From the NCBI RefSeq assembly GCF_916618885.1, contig NZ_CAKAKH010000001.1, positions 2,033,005 through 2,097,004 of the forward strand: a DNA stretch of 64,000 nt, in the 5' to 3' direction. This stretch comes from Marinilactibacillus sp. Marseille-P9653. GTDB lineage: Bacteria; Bacillota; Bacilli; Lactobacillales; Carnobacteriaceae_A. A model generated the notes under the pieces. The model ran no database searches and was not told the DNA's origin. It saw only the letters and a program-made list of their open reading frames with translations. Shown here in pieces: positions 57,797-64,000 of this stretch. A program made the translations under genes and the position numbers. Within the stretch, counting starts at the first letter, position 1. The number at the start of each line of letters is the position of its first letter.

Positions 57797-58396
57797 CTAG
57801 TATATTATCCACATAGACAAGAGGATAAGGAAAACTTGATGCAATGGATAATACCAATAGAAAAAATATTTGGGTAACCTAGGCAACTTGATTGCCTTTT
57901 CTGATAAAAATAGTGGAATAGACAGTACAGAATAGGTTTGCAAAGAAATGCCTACAATAAACTGGACAATGCCAGCAGCCACTATCCCTTGCACTACATT
58001 ACGCTCTTTTATCCAGTAAATGCTCCAACCAAACAAAAATCCATACACACTGTATTCAGTTGGTATACTTAGTAACAAGAACCCTAAAAAATACCGCGGA
58101 TACTTCATGGAAAGTGAAAAGACTGCCAATAAAAACACCACATTGATGGTATTTGGCGTAATCGGCATAGAAATTACCCCTAGTAGTAATAATCTTATGA
58201 TGTACTTTTTATAATCTCGGGTTCTCAAGGTACCTTCTACTGTGCTGTACAAAAAACAAGGAAAAGCGATTCGTCCGATTAATCTTAACCATAAATATTG
58301 AGGGAAAAGAAAAGCGCCCGCATGATCGATCGTCATTGTGATAATCCCGATCCACTTGATCATATTCAGCTTGTAGTCAAAATTGGTCTGCATCAT
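57797..58396 (-). CDS. TraX-family membrane protein
   Basis: 199 aa, about seven hydrophobic segments. IKWIGIITMTIDHAGAFLFP at residues 13-32 and IGRIAFPCFLYSTVEGTLRT at 40-59 are the signature of the TraX family. That family is named for the F-pilin acetylase and is widespread in Firmicutes as a membrane protein of unknown substrate. The last stretch, WYYPLHQVFLILL, is also typical. It follows 16 bases behind rbsK on the same strand; in transcription order it comes first, so the pair may be one operon. Confidence 0.8.
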   Translation of the reverse strand: MMQTNFDYKLNMIKWIGIITMTIDHAGAFLFPQYLWLRLIGRIAFPCFLYSTVEGTLRTRDYKKYIIRLLLLGVISMPITPNTINVVFLLAVFSLSMKYPRYFLGFLLLSIPTEYSVYGFLFGWSIYWIKERNVVQGIVAAGIVQFIVGISLQTYSVLSIPLFLSEKAIKLPRLPKYFFYWYYPLHQVFLILLSMWIIY

Positions 58397-58475
58397 TTAA
58401 GTCCTTCCTATGTATAGTTTTATAGTCTACATTATACCAGTTTAATCGTTAAATCGGTTTTTCATTGTGCGCAAA

Positions 58476-58522
58476 AAAAGCTAAAAGGAATGATCTGTTA
58501 CTATCATCCCTTTTAGTTTTTG
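58476..58522 (-). terminator. Terminator of the methyltransferase gene
   Basis: The stem CTAAAAGGAATGAT (58481-58494) / ATCATCCCTTTTAG (58503-58516) with one mismatch is flanked by A- and T-runs. It serves the minus-strand gene ending at 58547. Confidence 0.8.
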
Positions 58523-58546
58523 ATTCTATTTGAAATTCGTCAAAAG

Positions 58547-59146
58547 TTAAACTTTCTCAGCACTGATAATATAAAGGGAAATAGAGTCTCCTTTGTTTTC
58601 GTTAACAGTTTGATAAAAAAATTCCGTATAAATATTTTTGAAATTGTAACTAGGAAGCTTTTCTAAAAGTTTCTTTTGAGAGAGTGTTTGAGGATGGTGA
58701 CTTGAACCTTCGCTTCTTTCCATCTCAATAATCATCAATTGTCCGCCTGAATAGATTGCGTCAGACAGTTTCATCAATAGGCTTTCTGGATCAGCGATAT
58801 GGTGTAAGACTAAGGACATAAAAATCGTATCTACTTTTTCGAAAAGTACACGGTTTGTTTCGATGTCCAAGTGTTTTGGAGTTAAATGACTAAATGATGA
58901 GTCTTTGATCTTCTTTTCTACTACTTTAATCATTTCAGCCGATGAATCAATCATCAAGATGGATTCAAAAGCATCTGACAGCTCTAGACTTAATAGCCCA
59001 GTTCCACATCCAAAATCAATTGCAGACTTGGATTCTTTATGATTCAACAAACGACGAATCAGATTTGCGGACTTTTTCGCCATCTCTACTCTATCCGCTT
59101 TATCGTATGTCGCTGCCATTTTATCAAATGCTTCTATATGTCCCAC
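58547..59146 (-). CDS. Class I SAM-dependent methyltransferase
   Basis: 199 aa from the GTG at 59146, which has AAAGGAG eight bases before; the longer frame overlaps the upstream gene. SAM motif I SAIDFGCGTGLLSLEL is near residue 45, the acidic loop ILMIDSSAEMI follows, and IFMSLVLHHIADPESLL is motif IV. The N-terminal HIEAFDKMAATYDKADRV is usual for small-molecule or quinone-type methyltransferases. It lies 13 bases after the flavoprotein gene, so it is co-transcribed with that gene. Confidence 0.88.
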   Translation of the reverse strand: MGHIEAFDKMAATYDKADRVEMAKKSANLIRRLLNHKESKSAIDFGCGTGLLSLELSDAFESILMIDSSAEMIKVVEKKIKDSSFSHLTPKHLDIETNRVLFEKVDTIFMSLVLHHIADPESLLMKLSDAIYSGGQLMIIEMERSEGSSHHPQTLSQKKLLEKLPSYNFKNIYTEFFYQTVNENKGDSISLYIISAEKV

Positions 59147-59159
59147 TTTTACACTCCTT

Positions 59160-60062
59160 TTAGTTCTTCTTATATGCCGACGCGCTATAATCGAAAATAA
59201 TGCCGACTCCTGCCATATGTCCATGGCTAGCAGATACGATCAATTGAGAGGGTCCTGTAATTTCTCCTGCCGCATAGATGCCTTTAATATTGGTTCGACC
59301 CATTGAATCAGTTGATACAAATCCTGCCTCATTAACTTCAAGTCCTAACTCTTCTACGAAAGGAAAGTTCTGATTAATCGTTGGTGTACAAAAGCCACCT
59401 GTTCTAATGACTTCTTCTCCATCTTCAAATACTACACTCTGTAGCGCTCCGTTTTCGCCTTTTAGCTCCACTATTTCTTTGTCAATCAGTCTAATTTGGT
59501 TCAATTTTAAATCTTTTTTCTGCTGGGCATCAAAAATATCCATTCCGTTCGTTGCGACAATCAGATCTTCTGACCAATTATTTAGTAACGTCGGTAAATG
59601 TGCTCCTTCTTTAGTATCAATGATTAATATCAATGAACAATCTTGCATTTCCCATCCATCACAAAATGGACAAGAAAATAGACTTTTACCATAATAAGAT
59701 TCGATATTTTTTACAGCAGGTAAGGTTTCTTTGAAACCAATGGCTAAAACGACCGCTCTCGTTTGAACGGTTTCCCCTGTTTCTGTTTTGAGTTCAAACG
59801 TATGATCAAGTTTAGAGTCAATGGATACTATTCTGGCATTTTCTGTTTTGATCGTCGGATATTTCGATAGATCTCTTCTTCCTTTTTCTCTGAATTGTTC
59901 TGGTGTCACACCGTCTCTCGTTAAAAACGCATGGGCCTCTTGAGTGACTCTGTTTCTAGGTAGTTCTTCATCAATCAAAAGAACTTCTTTTTTGCCTCTT
60001 CCAGCAACTAATGCAGCACTCATTCCTGCTGGGCCTCCACCAATTACTACAACTTCTAGCAT
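59160..60062 (-). CDS. Thioredoxin-reductase-like NAD(P)/FAD oxidoreductase
   Basis: 300 aa. FAD-binding VVVIGGGPAGMSAALVAGRG at residues 4-23, a CPFC redox pair in SLFSCPFCDGWEMQDCSLIL near residue 135, and the second FAD motif GIYAAGEITGPSQLIVSASH near the end. The fold and CxxC match the thioredoxin reductase family, but the surrounding sequence (CPFCDGWE) is that of the TrxR-like flavoproteins of unknown electron acceptor. An Rrf2 regulator gene lies 69 bases upstream with palindromes in between, which suggests redox-controlled expression. The methyltransferase follows. Confidence 0.88.
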   Translation of the reverse strand: MLEVVVIGGGPAGMSAALVAGRGKKEVLLIDEELPRNRVTQEAHAFLTRDGVTPEQFREKGRRDLSKYPTIKTENARIVSIDSKLDHTFELKTETGETVQTRAVVLAIGFKETLPAVKNIESYYGKSLFSCPFCDGWEMQDCSLILIIDTKEGAHLPTLLNNWSEDLIVATNGMDIFDAQQKKDLKLNQIRLIDKEIVELKGENGALQSVVFEDGEEVIRTGGFCTPTINQNFPFVEELGLEVNEAGFVSTDSMGRTNIKGIYAAGEITGPSQLIVSASHGHMAGVGIIFDYSASAYKKN

Positions 60063-60077
60063 ATTAATCTCTCCTTA

Positions 60078-60135
60078 TTAACTCTATTAAAGACCTTTAA
60101 TATCTATAATTAAAGTAAAATTAGTGATTCACTAA
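60078..60135 (-). promoter_or_regulatory. Palindromes between the Rrf2 gene and the flavoprotein gene
   Basis: The minus strand contains AAATTAGTGA-A-TCACTAATTT (perfect, over the Rrf2 stop codon) and then CTTTAAT-N7-ATTAAAG. The core TTTAATTATAGAT of the second also occurs, on the plus strand, upstream of the Rrf2 gene (60559-60571). These are candidate operators. The first could instead be a terminator. Confidence 0.45.
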
Positions 60136-60545
60136 TTTTTTTCAGGCATTTGTAAAAGAATTCCTGCAATTGTTTTGCTCGCTAGTTCTTCTTTCATTTT
60201 GTCTTCTACTTCTGACATTGTACGCTCAATTAAACACGTTTGACTCCATTTTCCATCATGTGACATTGTACAATTCAGTAAAGATTCATATCCTTCTGTA
60301 GCCTGTATTACATCGAGAAAGGAGCATTCTTCAGGTTCACGTACCAATCGGTATCCACCTTTAACTCCAGGCGTCGATTCGATCAAACCGGCTTTAGATA
60401 GTTTTGTTAAAATCTTTGATAAATAAGTTGGAGATAATTTTTGGCGCTGTGCTAGTGTATCTACCCCTACCGCTTCATTCGTATTTTCCATAGCTAAGTG
60501 AACCATAGAATGTAACGCATAGTTCGTTGCTTTAGAAAACTTCAT
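60132..60545 (-). CDS. Rrf2-family transcriptional regulator
   Basis: 137 aa from the ATG at 60545 (MKFSKATNYALHSMVHLAME) with an AAGGGTGA site. Winged helix with LAQRQKLSPTYLSKILTKLS as the recognition region and GVKGGYRLVREPEE as the wing. Three Cys follow (ECSFLD, NCTMSH, QTCLIE). Their order resembles Fe-S or thiol-sensing Rrf2 proteins, but the spacing is not that of IscR. It probably regulates itself and the flavoprotein/methyltransferase genes downstream in response to redox or nitrosative stress. Confidence 0.88.
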   Translation of the reverse strand: MKFSKATNYALHSMVHLAMENTNEAVGVDTLAQRQKLSPTYLSKILTKLSKAGLIESTPGVKGGYRLVREPEECSFLDVIQATEGYESLLNCTMSHDGKWSQTCLIERTMSEVEDKMKEELASKTIAGILLQMPEKN

Positions 60546-60587
60546 TAAAGTCACCCTTTTAATTATAGATTCATTTTGTCTTTAATT

Positions 60588-60604
60588 GAATAGTAGAACT
60601 ATTC
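60588..60604. promoter_or_regulatory. Perfect palindrome upstream of the Rrf2 gene
   Basis: GAATAGT-AGA-ACTATTC lies 43 bases before the Rrf2 start codon, in the expected promoter zone. It is a candidate autoregulatory operator. There is no T-run, so it is not a terminator. Confidence 0.45.
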
Positions 60605-60660
60605 TGACATAAAGTCAATAGAAAAAATCTCTAGTACAATGATAAAAATATCAAAAGAAA

Positions 60661-60703
60661 AACCCTGAAAAGGATTGTAAAAGTACAATTCTTTCAGGGG
60701 TTC
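60661..60703 (-). terminator. Terminator of the pyruvate oxidase gene
   Basis: AACCCTGAAA pairs with TTTCAGGGGTT and inner ATTGT with ACAAT. The minus-strand copy ends in TTTTTC. It lies about 75 bases behind the stop. Confidence 0.8.
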
Positions 60704-60776
60704 TCTGTATTTTAAGACTTTCAAAAGACTTCTATTTCAGTCTCCTAATAGTAAACGATACGCTATATATCAGAAA

Positions 60777-62558
60777 TTACTTAGCTACTTTAGATTCAAG
60801 ACCTTCAGCTTTTAAGAATTCACTGAATGGTACCAATTCTTCAGCTTCATATTTCGCTTTATAATCGTTAATTTCTTCTGCACTATACAATGTTGAGTCT
60901 AATTTCAGTGTTTCAACTGGAATTGGACGGTCTTTTGTAATTTTACAATCTACAACGACTGTTTTGCCTTCTTTATAAGCTTTAACAGCATCAGCCATTA
61001 CTTGGTCTACATCTTCAATACGGCTTACTGTGAAACCAACTGCACCTTGAGCTTCCCCAATTTTTGCGTAGTCTACATCAGTAAAATCAGTACCGAAAGT
61101 ATTTGTATTTGTATCTTCGTATTTGTTCTTGATAAATGCATATTCAGTGTTCGTGAATACGATGTTGATAACAGGCATGTTGTAACGTACGTTAGTAACG
61201 ATATCTTGATAGTTCATTGAGAACGCACCATCACCCATGATGTTAAAGACTTGACGATCAGGATACACGTTTTTAGCACCAATACCACCAGGAAGTCCGA
61301 TTCCCATAGTCGCAAACAATGGAGAAGTTCTCCACATATTCTTAGGTGTCATGTGTAAGTGACGGATAGATGTTTGAGTAGAGTTCCCAACATCGATTGA
61401 GTAAATTGCATCTTCATCAGCGTATTTGTTGATTGCATTGTATACTTGATAAAGTTGTAACGCGCCACTTTCTTTTGTTTCCAACTTAGTCATGTAGTCA
61501 CGCCAGTTTTGAATATTTTTCAAGTTAGCATTCCACCAAGCTGATTCTGGAACAGCTGTTACTTTTTCAAGTAATGAGTGAACTGCTTCGCCTGCATCTC
61601 CAAGAATCGCAACATCTGCATTGTGACGTTTACCAAGCATTGTTGGGTTGTTATCAATTTGGATGAAGGTTTCAGTGTTTGAGAATGTACCTTCAATTTC
61701 AGCAAACGGGAAGTTTGATCCAACGAATAAGATTGTATCTGCTTCTTTAACTGTTTCGTTAGCTGGTTTCCAACCTACACGGTATGTTGAACCAGTCAAC
61801 GCTTCAAAATCATACTCAAAAGTTTCAAAGTTTTTACCAGTTGTAATGACTGGCGCTTTAAGTTTACGAGATAATTCTTGAACAGCTGGACCGTGTCCCA
61901 TTGTTCCGACACCCGCGTAAATTGCAGGACGTTTAGCATTGTTTAATAATTCAACTGCAGCGTCAATATCCGCTTCGTTAAGTGCTGGAGATACATAATC
62001 ACGGTAGCTGTGACCTGAAGAGTAGAATGCATCGTTATCGATTTCGTGGTAACCGAAATCACCAGGTAGTTCGATTACCGATACACCGCGTTTAGAGATA
62101 GCAGTACGGATTGCATCGTCAATCATTTTTGGTACTTGTTCAGCATAAGCCGCACGGCGGTTGTATACTGCAATACTTGCGAACATTGGATTTTGGTTCA
62201 ATTCTTGGAATGCATCCATGTTTAACTCTTTTTGAGGACGAGATCCTAAAATAGCTAAAACAGGCGTGTTATCCATTGCTGCATCGTAAAGACCATTGAT
62301 TAAGTGAGAAGCCCCAGGACCACCTGATCCAACACAAACAGCGATGTTTCCGCCAAATTTGCTTTGCATTACAGCTGCCATTGCGCCAACTTCTTCATGT
62401 TTTACTTGAATAAATTTAATATCAGTATCTTTTTGCTCACCTAAAGATTCCATTAAAGGAGCTAACGTTCCTGAAGGAATTCCATAAATTGTATCAATTC
62501 CCCATCCTTCTAAAACTTTTAGTGAAGCTGTACTGACTTTAGTTTTTCCACTTGTCAT
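60777..62558 (-). CDS. spxB: Pyruvate oxidase (SpxB/PoxB-type)
   Basis: 593 aa. Thiamine-diphosphate enzyme in the usual order: Pyr domain with catalytic Glu in [16 protein letters not shown] near residue 58, central FAD-binding domain (about 190-340), and PP domain with the ThDP motif [20 protein letters not shown] (GDG-x-NN type) near residue 440. It oxidises pyruvate with phosphate and O2 to acetyl phosphate, CO2 and H2O2. This marks an aerotolerant peroxide-producing metabolism. A strong TTTAGGAGG site precedes the ATG. It is monocistronic. Confidence 0.93.
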   Translation of the reverse strand: MTSGKTKVSTASLKVLEGWGIDTIYGIPSGTLAPLMESLGEQKDTDIKFIQVKHEEVGAMAAVMQSKFGGNIAVCVGSGGPGASHLINGLYDAAMDNTPVLAILGSRPQKELNMDAFQELNQNPMFASIAVYNRRAAYAEQVPKMIDDAIRTAISKRGVSVIELPGDFGYHEIDNDAFYSSGHSYRDYVSPALNEADIDAAVELLNNAKRPAIYAGVGTMGHGPAVQELSRKLKAPVITTGKNFETFEYDFEALTGSTYRVGWKPANETVKEADTILFVGSNFPFAEIEGTFSNTETFIQIDNNPTMLGKRHNADVAILGDAGEAVHSLLEKVTAVPESAWWNANLKNIQNWRDYMTKLETKESGALQLYQVYNAINKYADEDAIYSIDVGNSTQTSIRHLHMTPKNMWRTSPLFATMGIGLPGGIGAKNVYPDRQVFNIMGDGAFSMNYQDIVTNVRYNMPVINIVFTNTEYAFIKNKYEDTNTNTFGTDFTDVDYAKIGEAQGAVGFTVSRIEDVDQVMADAVKAYKEGKTVVVDCKITKDRPIPVETLKLDSTLYSAEEINDYKAKYEAEELVPFSEFLKAEGLESKVAK

Positions 62559-62813
62559 TCAAAAATCCTCCTAAAATAAATACACAAATAAATCCTTAAA
62601 CATTTTAGCACGTTTAAATTGAGATTTAAAGTTCATTTCCGATTGTTTATTATAATTCAACCACCAATTCAAAAAAACGTCACTTATTGTACATATTTAC
62701 TGTTAAAAATATATTTAAAAGAAGGTGTATTTACTATCATAGCAACATCTCACTTAGCCAATAAAAATAATTTTATGCTAGATTCCCAATTATAGAGTTT
62801 TTTTGTTTAAAAC

Positions 62814-62860
62814 AAAAAGTCAAAATAAATAATAGGATTCTATCGTTCATTTTGACTTTT
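62814..62860 (-). terminator. Terminator behind the broken GNAT gene
   Basis: AAAAAGTCAAAAT (62814-62826) pairs with ATTTTGACTTTT (62849-62860), with T-runs on both sides. The rest of 62559-62813 holds the spxB upstream region with no further gene. Confidence 0.75.
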
Positions 62861-62867
62861 ATATGTT

Positions 62868-63369
62868 TTAAAAGTTGTTACTTTTTTCCATTAATACAAA
62901 GTTGGTTTTATTTTTAGCTTCTCGGTTTTCAAAGACTTGCTTTTTTTCAAAGCCTACTCGCTCATACACTTTGATTGCTCGCAAGTTGAATTCCGCTACA
63001 CTTAATCGATAGCCTCTTATTTGTAATTGTTCTCGTCCAAACTCTATTGCTTCTTGAATAAATGCTTCTTCTAAAACTCTGCCAGTAAACTTTGGATTCA
63101 TTCCTATTCCTAAGTCAGTAAGCTGCTTATTTGAGTAAGCTTCTGCCTTCACTCCTCCAGGTACTTGCGCATTTTTTCCAAAACATAAAAATCCCATCAA
63201 CTTTTGATTTTGATCTTTAGCACTGTAGTAAGAACCATCCATAAATTCTGCCAAAGTCTCCAAATCATCTGTCATGTTATAAAAATTTGTATTTTTCTGG
63301 ATAAGTTCACTGCATTATCTCACGGGCTTCGAGCTCATTCATCGGATCAAATCGGTACTGATTTTGCAT
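62868..63369 (-). pseudogene. GNAT acetyltransferase gene with nonsense and frameshift mutations
   Basis: The original start is the ATG at 63369 with AGGAG before it: MQNQYRFDPMNELEAREIMQ, then TGA where a Trp is expected, then TYPEKYKF. There an extra T shifts the frame. After it, MTDDLETLAEFMDGSYYSAK continues to the GNAT core (GRVLEEAFIQEAIEFGREQL, then VAEFNLRAIKVYERVGFEKK). Removing the one T and reading TGA as Trp gives a full-length protein. Both lesions are near the 5' end, so no active enzyme is expected unless translation restarts at 63275. Confidence 0.8.
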
Positions 63370-63395
63370 CGGTCTTTCTCCTCTGTTCACTATTT

Positions 63396-63746
63396 CTATG
63401 ATCGCAAAATAACTTCCATCTTTTTACCTTTTGCTAATTCATCGATCAGTTTGTCCATATATCTAATTTCTTGCATAAGCGGTTCTTCGATTTCTTCTAT
63501 TCTAACGCCGCAAATCATCCCTTTGATTTGCTCTCTATTCGGATTCAGTTGAGGCGCTTCTTTGAAAAAGGTTCGAAAGTCCTTTTCTTCTTCTACTATT
63601 TGCTTTAATCGAATAGTATCATATCCCGTTAACCAACAAATAATCTGGTCTACTTCTAATTTAGTACGGTTTTTTCGCTCTACCTTTTTTATATAGAGTG
63701 GATAAACTTTTCCAAAACTCATTGAATAAATTTTATGTTCAGCCAT
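63396..63746 (-). CDS. DUF2200 family protein
   Basis: 116 aa from the ATG at 63746 ([20 protein letters not shown]), with AAAGGAGA before it. The extension upstream overlaps the amidase gene and is not used. The sequence [13 protein letters not shown] and the ending [20 protein letters not shown] are characteristic of DUF2200, a conserved protein of unknown function. It may be co-transcribed with the amidase gene 17 bases upstream. Confidence 0.85.
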   Translation of the reverse strand: MAEHKIYSMSFGKVYPLYIKKVERKNRTKLEVDQIICWLTGYDTIRLKQIVEEEKDFRTFFKEAPQLNPNREQIKGMICGVRIEEIEEPLMQEIRYMDKLIDELAKGKKMEVILRS

Positions 63747-63763
63747 GATTTCTCCTTTGTTTT

Positions 63764-64000
63764 CTAAAACTGAGGTGCTTTTCGGCAATTTGTCGCTTGT
63801 TCATAGCCATAAGCACATTCAAATAGAGTTGGCTCAGCATAAGCACTTGCTGTGAATGTTATACCAACAGGTTCACCATCCGTTGTGTATCCAGCCGGAA
63901 CTGTAATAGATGGATAGCCAGCTTTAGCCGGTATCATTGCACCTGCATTATTTGGTGTGACAAATGCGTCCAATTGATCCTTTTCAAGAGCGGCATCGAT
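63764..64000 (-). CDS. Amidase, C-terminal part (runs off the window)
   Basis: The last 78 residues of an amidase-signature enzyme: [40 protein letters not shown] and [20 protein letters not shown], then a short polar end. The block [11 protein letters not shown] is typical of the family end. The catalytic Ser-cisSer-Lys region lies outside the window, so substrate and completeness cannot be judged. Confidence 0.85.
   Translation of the reverse strand: MDAALEKDQLDAFVTPNNAGAMIPAKAGYPSITVPAGYTTDGEPVGITFTASAYAEPTLFECAYGYEQATNCRKAPQF

Overview
The window is low-GC DNA from a Gram-positive bacterium, most likely a member of the Lactobacillales. The evidence is a cggR-gap-pgk-tpiA-gpmI-eno glycolytic operon, a secG-est-rnr-smpB cluster, a pyruvate oxidase of SpxB type, a CtsR box in front of clpP, and a Cas9/tracrRNA pair of the Streptococcus thermophilus CRISPR1 / Staphylococcus aureus type. 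A Carnobacteriaceae-like genus is my inference; there is no rRNA in the window to settle it.

Layout. 0-0.85 kb: decayed phage debris (tail-type protein and integrase fragments). 1.2-12.1 kb: small accessory genes, mostly single units (GNAT, formate/nitrite channel, secreted ChW-repeat protein, VOC protein, YolD-like protein, HAD and histidine phosphatases, a DrrAB-type ABC exporter). They are interrupted by one IS3-family element (5.8-7.15 kb). A second, different IS3-family element (12.1-13.6 kb) has landed in the terminator stem between the exporter and smpB. 13.6-28.9 kb: core minus-strand block with trans-translation/RNA decay (smpB, rnr), secG, a ZIP metal transporter, the glycolytic operon with two tandem GAPDH genes and its CggR regulator, a DsbA-like protein and clpP.

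29.7-54.6 kb is a dense defence island. A plus-strand type II-A CRISPR-Cas locus has cas9 (1081 aa), a tracrRNA with its own promoter and terminator, cas1, cas2 and a long-form csn2. It is followed at once by an 82-repeat array, which is split inside spacer 62 by a second copy of the first IS. Directly after the array lies a previously uncalled type I toxin-antitoxin pair (a 48-aa holin-like toxin and a convergent antisense RNA). Next comes a minus-strand BREX type 1 operon (brxA-brxB-brxC-pglX-pglZ) that has no brxL. A divergent tyrosine recombinase stands at its head.

54.8-64 kb: a glycine-rich membrane peptide, a divergent Mur ligase, ribokinase, a TraX-like membrane protein, a methyltransferase, an Rrf2-regulated thioredoxin-reductase-like flavoprotein, pyruvate oxidase, a broken GNAT gene, a DUF2200 protein and the 3' end of an amidase gene.

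The most notable points are these. The only recognisable crRNA promoter overlaps the csn2 stop codon, so there is no intergenic leader. Two spacers differ only at synonymous codon positions of one nine-residue peptide. The toxin-antitoxin pair occupies the place where brxL would be expected. All coordinates and motifs were read by eye; no database search was run.
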